Under the pieces are notes generated by a model. That model had not been told where the DNA came from. It did not search any database and saw only the letters and a program-made list of their open reading frames with translations. The position numbers were made by a program, and so were the translations under genes. 12,698 bases of DNA from Porphyromonadaceae bacterium (GTDB lineage: Bacteria > Bacteroidota > Bacteroidia > Bacteroidales > Paludibacteraceae). The stretch covers positions 1-12,698 of the forward strand of contig CAJPPQ010000026.1 of the NCBI GenBank assembly GCA_905372605.1, read 5' to 3'. This document shows, piece after piece, positions 7,555-12,698 of this stretch. Position 1 is the stretch's first letter; every line of letters starts with the position of its first letter.

Positions 7555-8433
7555 TTATCGAGCGAATTTGAATCTATTGTGCGACCACAGATAAAACTCC
7601 GGTTGCCGCGATATGGTTTGTATCAGACGTTTATAAAACATATCCGTGAGCTCGAAATCGGGCAACGACTGCGGGTCGGGATGCATTTGCACAAATTCGG
7701 CTTGCCAATAGCCTCGTTTTATTCGCTTTATATCTATATAATATGCGGCAAAGCCGTATTTCTTTGTTATCCGCTCGGTACCGGTGAGTACGGGAGTCTC
7801 TTTGTTCATAAAATCAATAAAATACCTCGATTCCTCTTTCGAAGGCGATTGGTCGTAGAGATAGCCTGTTACTGTTATATTACCTGCCGTTTTGTGGTTA
7901 TGTATGTGTCTTAGTGTCTGTTGCATCTCGATACACTCAGAACCGAACCGAGAACGATTCTCTTTAAGCAGCCTGTCGGCTATCGCATTGGTTTGCTGTT
8001 TGTATATCTGTCCGCCGGCGATATTTTTGTCGATCCACAGCGGTATCGACGGTATCCACTCCCAATTGCCGTAATGACCGAGAAAAAGCGATATCGAACG
8101 ACCGTTGCGTATATTATCGTTTAGTGCCTCATAATTAACGAATTTCATGTGTCGTTTCATTTTGCTTCCGCTCCAGACACCAAACTTGGAAGCCTCGAAA
8201 AATATATCGCATAGGAATCGGTAAAATCGTTTCGATATTTGCGTTAGCTCCTCTTTGCTCTTTTCGGGGTAGGCGAAACTCAGATTTTTCATCACTACAT
8301 CTCGCCTATATCCAATGAGATAGTATATTATCACATAAAAAAAATCGGAAAACAGATACAACACTCTAAGAGGTATCGTACCCAACAACTTCCACAACAG
8401 TCTTATTTTATAGTATAAAATCTTGTTTATCAT
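7555..8433 (-). CDS. Lipid A-type lysophospholipid acyltransferase (LpxL/HtrB family)
   Basis: The 292-residue product matches the LpxL/HtrB late acyltransferase family in length and motif order. An N-terminal hydrophobic segment (about 22-42) would anchor it to the inner membrane. Then come VMKNLSFAYPEKS (47-59), the catalytic HX4E motif in LGHYGNWEW (H120, E125), YKQQTNAIADRL (144-155), the DQSP loop with FMNKETPVLTG (194-218), and the terminal PEFYLWSHNRFK (278-289). Family members transfer an acyl chain from acyl-ACP onto a lipid A precursor at the cytoplasmic face. Exact position and chain specificity cannot be read here, so no lpx number is given. It is transcribed divergently from nadE and lies 108 bp upstream of lptD on the same strand, which supports an LPS role. 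A related ornithine- or glycerophospholipid acyltransferase is a less likely alternative. Confidence 0.88.
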   Translation of the reverse strand: MINKILYYKIRLLWKLLGTIPLRVLYLFSDFFYVIIYYLIGYRRDVVMKNLSFAYPEKSKEELTQISKRFYRFLCDIFFEASKFGVWSGSKMKRHMKFVNYEALNDNIRNGRSISLFLGHYGNWEWIPSIPLWIDKNIAGGQIYKQQTNAIADRLLKENRSRFGSECIEMQQTLRHIHNHKTAGNITVTGYLYDQSPSKEESRYFIDFMNKETPVLTGTERITKKYGFAAYYIDIKRIKRGYWQAEFVQMHPDPQSLPDFELTDMFYKRLIQTISRQPEFYLWSHNRFKFAR

Positions 8434-8472
8434 CGCTATACGGCAAATATCGTTTTTTATTTTTTCGGGCTA

Positions 8473-8480
8473 CAAAGGTA
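8473..8480 (-). promoter_or_regulatory. Probable promoter -7 box for the acyltransferase gene
   Basis: The minus strand reads TACCTTTG, an exact TAnnTTTG match, 39 bp before the acyltransferase ATG. A TTTG (8493-8496) lies only 12 bp further upstream, closer than the usual -33 spacing, so the -33 element is unclear. Confidence 0.58.
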
Positions 8481-8531
8481 AAATAATAAAAGCAAATAAA
8501 TAGAATATCAGGCGTATAAAAAACTAATTAT

Positions 8532-8539
8532 TACCTTTG
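8532..8539 (+). promoter_or_regulatory. Probable promoter -7 box for nadE
   Basis: TACCTTTG is an exact TAnnTTTG match, 35 bp upstream of the nadE ATG. No TTTG is found about 20 bp upstream. It is the mirror image of the acyltransferase box. Confidence 0.58.
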
Positions 8540-8574
8540 TAGATTCAAAAAACACAAAATACTATTTGTTAGAT

Positions 8575-10479
8575 ATGTATCATTCAATGGTAAAGGTAGC
8601 TGCGGCTATACCTAAAGTGAAAATAGGCGACTGCAAAGCAAATGCCGATGAGATATACCGTTCGATAGTAGAGGCAGATGGTGCGGGAGTAGAGATTATA
8701 TGCTTTCCTGAATTGTCGATTACGTCGTATACGTGTGGAGATCTGCTACTTAACTCGTCTATACTAAAGGCTTCGGAGGAGGCTCTAACCTATCTTTTAG
8801 AAAAGACTCGCAACTTAGATATAATATCCATAGTCGGTATGCCGATAAAATCTGGCAATCGTCTGTACGACACGGCAGTAGTATTGCAGCGAGGCAATAT
8901 ACTCGGAGTCGTACCAAAGACTTCGATATCAGACGACAACGGACGCTACGAAAGCAGGTGGTTTACGAGCGGCGAATATGCAGACAATCAGGAGATAACA
9001 CTTGCCGACAAAATTGTACCATTCGGAGCTAACATTGTGTTTACAAGTCGATTATTTGGCTTCTCTGTCGAATTGGGCGAAGACCTTTGGTCTGTTTCGC
9101 CGCCGTCGTCGAGTCTGGCTACGGCAGGAGCTCATATAATATTCAATCTATCGGCTTCCAACGAACTGGTAGGCAGACAGATACGTCGCCATATACTTGT
9201 AAGCGAACAGAGTAGGCGTTGCCGTTGCGGTTATGTATTTGTCTCATCGGGATTTGGCGAAAGCTCTACCGATATGCTTTTCGCATCGTCGGCTATAGTA
9301 GCCGAAGGCGGCGATATCATAGCCGAAAGCCAAAGGTTCGGCTTCGAGTCGCAATTGGTTGTTTCCGAGATAGATATCGAACGCATTAGTAACGAACGTC
9401 TTAGATGCGACAGCTTCAAAAACTACCGACGAGAAAGCAATGAAATCGTTCTCCGTCCACATTTTGAAATATCTGACAATAAGCAATTTACCATAAGCCG
9501 CACAATAAACAGATATCCGTTCCTAAACTCAACAAATGAAACCGATACGGACGCTTTCTGCAACGACATATTCGACATTCAAGCAAATGCACTTGCCACA
9601 CGCCTTCACAACGCAAATATAAAAAGTGCTGTCGTCGGTATATCGGGCGGACTCGATAGTACTTTAGCCCTTTTGGTAACGGTCGAAGCTTTCGACCGTC
9701 TGCAACTGCCACGAAAAAATATCGTAGGTATCACCATGCCGGGATTCGGCACTACATCGAGAACCAAAAACAACTCGATAGATTTGATGGCAGCGCTCGA
9801 AATATCGACACGCAAAATATCCATAACCAACTCTGTATTACAGCATTTCGAAGACATAGGACACAACGTCGATACACACGATATCACCTACGAAAACTCA
9901 CAAGCTCGCGAACGCACACAAATATTGATGGACGTAGCTAACCAAATGAATGCCATAGTGATAGGCACAGGCGATATGAGTGAACTTGCTCTGGGCTGGT
10001 GTACTTATTGTGGCGACCAGATGAGTATGTACGGAGTCAATAGTGGTGTACCTAAGACACTTATAAAGTTCGTATTAGATTGGCTGTCGCGTAAAAAAGC
10101 CGATAGCCGAATATCAGATATAATATCGGATATCATTGATACTCCGATATCTCCGGAGCTACTGCCCGATAGCAACGACAATATAGTGCAGAAGACAGAA
10201 GAGGCGATAGGTCCGTACGAACTACACGACTTCTTTCTGTATCATCTTCTTATGTTTGGCTACGGAAGCGACAAAATATCGTTTCTTGCTCAAAAAGTAT
10301 TTTCCGACAAATACAAGAAAGACGTTATAGATAAGTGGCTCGAAATCTTTATGAAACGTTTCCTTACCCAGCAATTCAAACGCTCCTGTATGCCCGACGG
10401 AATAGGAATATTCGATATAGACCTATCGCCTCGCAGCAACTTGCGATTGCCGAGCGATATATCGATTAAACGCCTATAA
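8575..10479 (+). CDS. nadE: Two-domain NAD+ synthetase (glutamine-dependent type) with altered glutaminase site
   Basis: The 634-residue product has an N-terminal nitrilase-fold glutaminase domain (about 1-270) and a C-terminal NAD+ synthetase domain (about 325-634). The latter carries the ATP pyrophosphatase loop SGGLDS (357-362), ENSQARERTQILMD (440-453), GTGDMSELALGW (464-475), NSGVPKT (489-495), GPYELHDFFLYH (546-557) and QFKRSCMPDG (600-609). The enzyme makes NAD+ from deamido-NAD+ and ATP, normally with ammonia channelled from glutamine. The glutaminase Glu (FPEL, E46) and Lys (VVPK, K115) are present. The expected nucleophilic Cys of E-I-C-E-D-L-W is Gly168 (ELGEDLW; codon GGC 9076-9078). 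The segment after K115 also lacks the usual LPNYxExYE pattern. ATG 8575 is preferred because the spacing to VKVAAAIP matches the family. A TTG three codons upstream and an ATG at 8587 are alternatives. It may be an ammonia-dependent enzyme. Confidence 0.93.
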   Translation: MYHSMVKVAAAIPKVKIGDCKANADEIYRSIVEADGAGVEIICFPELSITSYTCGDLLLNSSILKASEEALTYLLEKTRNLDIISIVGMPIKSGNRLYDTAVVLQRGNILGVVPKTSISDDNGRYESRWFTSGEYADNQEITLADKIVPFGANIVFTSRLFGFSVELGEDLWSVSPPSSSLATAGAHIIFNLSASNELVGRQIRRHILVSEQSRRCRCGYVFVSSGFGESSTDMLFASSAIVAEGGDIIAESQRFGFESQLVVSEIDIERISNERLRCDSFKNYRRESNEIVLRPHFEISDNKQFTISRTINRYPFLNSTNETDTDAFCNDIFDIQANALATRLHNANIKSAVVGISGGLDSTLALLVTVEAFDRLQLPRKNIVGITMPGFGTTSRTKNNSIDLMAALEISTRKISITNSVLQHFEDIGHNVDTHDITYENSQARERTQILMDVANQMNAIVIGTGDMSELALGWCTYCGDQMSMYGVNSGVPKTLIKFVLDWLSRKKADSRISDIISDIIDTPISPELLPDSNDNIVQKTEEAIGPYELHDFFLYHLLMFGYGSDKISFLAQKVFSDKYKKDVIDKWLEIFMKRFLTQQFKRSCMPDGIGIFDIDLSPRSNLRLPSDISIKRL

Positions 10480-10512
10480 TTGTGTATCTTACTGCAATAA
10501 TAAGATTTTTAT

Positions 10513-10520
10513 TAATTTCG
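10513..10520 (+). promoter_or_regulatory. Possible degenerate promoter -7 box for mtaB
   Basis: TAATTTCG followed by CACC differs by one base from TAnnTTTG. It lies 32 bp upstream of the mtaB GTG, in the 73-bp gap after nadE. No -33 TTTG is present, and read-through from nadE is an alternative. Confidence 0.3.
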
Positions 10521-10552
10521 CACCGCAAAAATCAAAAAAAGATATCGTTTGA

Positions 10553-11803
10553 GTGAAAAAGGTATTTTTCTATACGTTGGGCTGTAAGCTAAACTTTGCT
10601 GAGACATCGCATATAAGCAAGTTGCTTGTAGACAATGGTTTTAGTGTAGCCCATAGAGGAGAAGCAGCCGATGTATGTATAGTCAATACGTGTTCGGTTA
10701 CCGATACGGCCGATAGAAAATGTAGGCAGGCAATACATAAAATAGTATCCGACAATCCCAATGCATTTATCATAGTTACAGGCTGTTACGCTCAGGTAAA
10801 TCCCTCTGAAATAGAGCAAATAGATGGCGTCGACCTCGTGTTGGGAGCCAAAGAAAAGTTCGATATTCTCAAAGTAATGCACCTACTCGAGTCTAAAGAG
10901 CAGTTCGAACGCATACAAGTCGATGATATAAACAGCAATAACTCATTTACGCCGATATTCTCCGCAGGCGACCGTACGCGATATTTCCTTAAAGTACAAG
11001 ATGGTTGCGACTATTACTGCACGTATTGTACTATTCCATTTGCACGAGGAAAAAGCAGAAGCGCTTCGGTAGCACATACAATGCAGACTATCGACAGGGC
11101 TTTGGAACAAGGGGCAAAAGAGATTATCCTTACGGGAGTAAACATAGGCGATTTCGGTAGAGTCAGCAACGAACGCTTTATCGACCTCGTAAAAGCAATA
11201 GACAAGCTCACTGCAGAGGTACGAGTGCGTATCTCGTCGGTAGAGCCAAATCTACTCGAAGACGCTATAATAGACATAGTTGCGTCGTCGAAAATCATAG
11301 CTCCCCACTTCCATATACCATTGCAGAGCGGCAGCAATAGAGTCTTGTCGCTGATGGGCAGACGATACACACGCGAGGTTTTCGGGCAGAAAGTATCTCT
11401 TATCAAGCGTCTTATACCCGATGCATTCATAGGAGTCGATGTTATAGTGGGTATGCGTGGCGAGACAGCCGATATGTTCGACGAGACACTGTCGTTCCTT
11501 GGCGATACTCCATTTTCGGAACTTCATATATTTCCGTATTCAGAGCGGGAAGGCACTAAAGCGCTCAGCATAAAGCCTATTGTAAGTCAGTCGGAGAAGA
11601 AACGCCGAAGCGAACTCCTTCACAATCTATCGGATAGCCGTATAGCCGACTTTTATCGCAGCCAACGTGGAAAGACCAAAACAGTACTATGGGAGACCAC
11701 CAAAAACCCGAAACTAATGAACGGATATACAGAAAATTACCTTCTCGTATCGGCAGAGATGGAACAAGAGAAGATAAATACTTTCCAAAAAATAGTGTTC
11801 TAA
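10553..11803 (+). CDS. mtaB: tRNA (t6A37) methylthiotransferase MtaB, radical SAM enzyme
   Basis: The 416-residue product has the methylthiotransferase layout. An N-terminal UPF0004 domain has three cluster cysteines, C11 (TLGCKLN), C47 (NTCSVTD) and C78 (TGCYAQ). The radical SAM core has CX3CX2C (C152, C156, C159 in [21 protein letters not shown]). A short TRAM-like tail follows (about 370-416). The TLGCKLN start and [10 protein letters not shown] segment point to the MtaB subgroup, not MiaB or RimO. MtaB converts t6A to ms2t6A at position 37 of ANN-decoding tRNAs, using two 4Fe-4S clusters and SAM. The start is GTG at 10553, with an in-frame TGA immediately before it, so no upstream start is possible. 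It lies 73 bp after nadE and 85 bp before frr, all plus strand. All cluster ligands are present. Confidence 0.95.
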   Translation: MKKVFFYTLGCKLNFAETSHISKLLVDNGFSVAHRGEAADVCIVNTCSVTDTADRKCRQAIHKIVSDNPNAFIIVTGCYAQVNPSEIEQIDGVDLVLGAKEKFDILKVMHLLESKEQFERIQVDDINSNNSFTPIFSAGDRTRYFLKVQDGCDYYCTYCTIPFARGKSRSASVAHTMQTIDRALEQGAKEIILTGVNIGDFGRVSNERFIDLVKAIDKLTAEVRVRISSVEPNLLEDAIIDIVASSKIIAPHFHIPLQSGSNRVLSLMGRRYTREVFGQKVSLIKRLIPDAFIGVDVIVGMRGETADMFDETLSFLGDTPFSELHIFPYSEREGTKALSIKPIVSQSEKKRRSELLHNLSDSRIADFYRSQRGKTKTVLWETTKNPKLMNGYTENYLLVSAEMEQEKINTFQKIVF

Positions 11804-11806
11804 CGA

Positions 11807-11835
11807 TTTGTTTACAGATAAAAATATTAACTTTG
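11807..11835 (+). promoter_or_regulatory. Probable promoter for frr (TTTG, 17-bp gap, TAACTTTG)
   Basis: TTTG at 11807-11810 and an exact -7 box TAACTTTG at 11828-11835, followed by CACC, are separated by 17 bp. The gap is slightly shorter than the roughly 20 bp usual for Bacteroides promoters. Transcription would start about 45 bp before the frr ATG. This is the only promoter in the window with both elements near the expected spacing. Confidence 0.6.
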
Positions 11836-11888
11836 CACCTTACAATAAGACAAAATCTTTTATTAATCGGACAATAACCTATATAGAC

Positions 11889-12455
11889 ATGGCAGACGAA
11901 CAAGTAAAAAAATATATCGATAAAGCTAAAAACGAAATGGAATCGTCGGTAGTATTCCTCGACGAGTCGTTGGCTCATATCAGAGCAGGAAAGGCTAATA
12001 CGAAGATACTCGACGGCATTAAGGTAGATTATTACGGTACGCCTACTCCGCTTACATCTGTGGCTACCGTCACTACTCCCGATGCAAAGACCATATCAAT
12101 ACAGCCTTGGGAAAAGGGACTTATCCCCACTATCGAGAAGGCAATACTTGCCTCGGACGTAGGCATAACACCGGCAAACAACGGTGAAATCGTACGCCTC
12201 GCAATACCGCCTCTTACCGAAGAACGTCGCCGACAGCTTGTAAAACAGGCAGGTACAGCCGTAGAAGATGCCAAAATTAGTGTAAGAAATTCGCGTAGAG
12301 AGGCTATCGAGGCACTCAAAAAAGAGATAAAAAACGGTATGTCGGAAGATATCGAAAAAGATGCCGAAGCCGAAGTACAGAAGCTACACGATAAGTATAT
12401 CAAGCGATTAGAAGAACTGTTCGCTCTGAAAGAAAAAGAGATAATGACCGTATAG
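11889..12455 (+). CDS. frr: Ribosome recycling factor
   Basis: The 188-residue product matches RRF in length (about 185-187 usual) and sequence throughout. Seen are the helical start with [21 protein letters not shown] (30-50), the beta domain II (about 31-104) with [15 protein letters not shown] (63-77) and [12 protein letters not shown] (106-117), and the long helices of domain I with [14 protein letters not shown] (132-145). R133 is equivalent to the E. coli Arg132 needed for function. RRF acts with EF-G in the cytoplasm to split the post-termination ribosome. The ATG at 11889 gives the normal N-terminus. An in-frame ATG at 11808 would add 27 unrelated residues and would overlap the promoter, so it is rejected. 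The gene is followed by a terminator, so it is the last gene of the rightward unit and probably also independently transcribed. Confidence 0.97.
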   Translation: MADEQVKKYIDKAKNEMESSVVFLDESLAHIRAGKANTKILDGIKVDYYGTPTPLTSVATVTTPDAKTISIQPWEKGLIPTIEKAILASDVGITPANNGEIVRLAIPPLTEERRRQLVKQAGTAVEDAKISVRNSRREAIEALKKEIKNGMSEDIEKDAEAEVQKLHDKYIKRLEELFALKEKEIMTV

Positions 12456-12486
12456 ACGGTAAAAAGAGATTTTTCATGACTGTGAG

Positions 12487-12526
12487 AGGCTATCGGGCTG
12501 ATAAAATGGCGTACGATAGCCTTTTT
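12487..12526 (+). terminator. Rho-independent-type terminator after frr
   Basis: AGGCTATCG (12487-12495) pairs perfectly with CGATAGCCT (12514-12522) across an 18-nt loop, followed by a run of five T (12522-12526). The hairpin begins 31 bp after the frr stop codon. The loop is longer than usual, but the 9-bp GC-containing stem with a T-tract is convincing. Confidence 0.75.
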
Positions 12527-12529
12527 GTT

Positions 12530-12565
12530 ATTGTTGAAGCGTGTAAGCGTTGAATTGTTGAAGCG
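12530..12565. repeat. 12-bp direct repeat in a G/T-rich intergenic stretch
   Basis: ATTGTTGAAGCG occurs at 12530-12541 and again at 12554-12565, 24 bp apart start to start. A partial related copy (TAAGCGTTGAA) lies between them. The surrounding bases 12527-12610 are strikingly rich in G and T on this strand and hold no recognisable gene. Confidence 0.6.
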
Positions 12566-12620
12566 GTTTTTGGGAGTGTTTGGGGCTTTGTATAGAGTTG
12601 GCTGTCGGTCGTAATCTTAT

Positions 12621-12698
12621 TTACAAAGGCTGTTGTTTGGAGCTTCTGAAGTGGTGTATGACGATTCTGCTATCTTCGTCGAAAATCTCGAAATAGAT
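12621..12698 (-). CDS. Probable C-terminal end of a gene running off the right edge
   Basis: Reading in from the right edge on the minus strand, one frame gives IYFEIFDEDSRIVIHHF followed by RSSKQQPL and a TAA stop (12621-12623). Its codon choice (TTC, GAG, ATC, GAC, GTC) matches the neighbouring genes, and the order of hydrophobic and charged residues looks protein-like. A second minus-strand frame is also open over these bases but is serine/threonine-rich and less convincing. The family is not recognisable from 25 residues. It would be convergent with frr, with the terminator between them. Confidence 0.4.
   Translation of the reverse strand: MYFEIFDEDSRIVIHHFRSSKQQPL

Larger units (their letters stand above)
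8470..8542. repeat. 12-bp perfect inverted repeat containing two outward-facing -7 boxes
   Basis: CTACAAAGGTAA (8470-8481) and TTACCTTTGTAG (8531-8542) are exact reverse complements separated by 49 bp of very AT-rich DNA. Each arm contains one of the two divergent promoter boxes. The spacing is too wide for a simple hairpin, so it is better read as mirrored promoter elements or a two-site operator. Confidence 0.7.

Noticed and set aside
9736..9765. NadE synthetase segment MPGFGTT has Gly where some bacteria have Cys
   Set aside because: Other glutamine-dependent NadE proteins, including the actinobacterial form as I recall it, also have PGF here. It is not evidence of lost synthetase activity.
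11808..11888. 27-residue N-terminal extension of ribosome recycling factor
   Set aside because: RRF proteins begin at the MADEQ position. The extension overlaps the TTTG/TAACTTTG promoter and has no similarity to the family.
1..12698. CRISPR arrays, tRNA or rRNA genes, insertion sequences, phage or toxin-antitoxin genes
   Set aside because: Both strands were scanned by eye. No repeat-spacer pattern, tRNA-like fold, transposase motif or small paired genes were seen, and every region of more than about 170 bp is covered by a housekeeping gene.

Overview
The window is ordinary chromosomal DNA from a member of the Bacteroidota, most likely order Bacteroidales. The evidence is promoter-like -7 boxes of the Bacteroides type (TAnnTTTG) upstream of most transcription units, little Shine-Dalgarno signal, a short-form GT35 glucan phosphorylase with the Bacteroidetes-style PLP motif, and a two-cysteine LptD with a long charged insert. 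I see no tRNA, rRNA, CRISPR array, insertion sequence or phage gene. Coding density is high and no gene-free stretch exceeds about 170 bases.

Left part, minus strand (75-4513): glgP (alpha-glucan phosphorylase), a small DoxX-family membrane protein and mnmE (tRNA-U34 modification GTPase). They lie 31-37 bp apart and probably form one transcript read leftward from a promoter near 4555. A 16-codon open tail at the extreme left edge (2-52, plus strand) may be the end of a convergent gene.

Middle, minus strand (4651-8433): lptD, the outer-membrane LPS translocon, lies downstream of an LpxL/HtrB-type lipid A acyltransferase. Together they form a small LPS biogenesis cluster. lptD appears to start at TTG and to have its own promoter, which overlaps a perfect 10-bp tandem repeat.

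Right part, plus strand (8575-12455): nadE (NAD+ synthetase), mtaB (tRNA ms2t6A methylthiotransferase, GTG start) and frr (ribosome recycling factor, with its own promoter). A strong hairpin-plus-T-tract terminator follows frr. Beyond it lie a short G/T-rich stretch with a 12-bp direct repeat and the probable C-terminal end of a minus-strand gene running off the window. The acyltransferase and nadE are divergent, and their two -7 boxes form a perfect 12-bp inverted repeat.

The most notable observation is in nadE. The N-terminal glutaminase (nitrilase-fold) domain is present at full length, but the catalytic cysteine of the usual E-[IL]-C-E-D-[LM]-W motif is glycine (GGC at 9076-9078), and other pocket segments have drifted. 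The C-terminal synthetase domain looks intact. This suggests an NAD+ synthetase that has lost glutamine hydrolysis and depends on free ammonia or another amidotransferase. I do not see a wholly new multi-gene system here.
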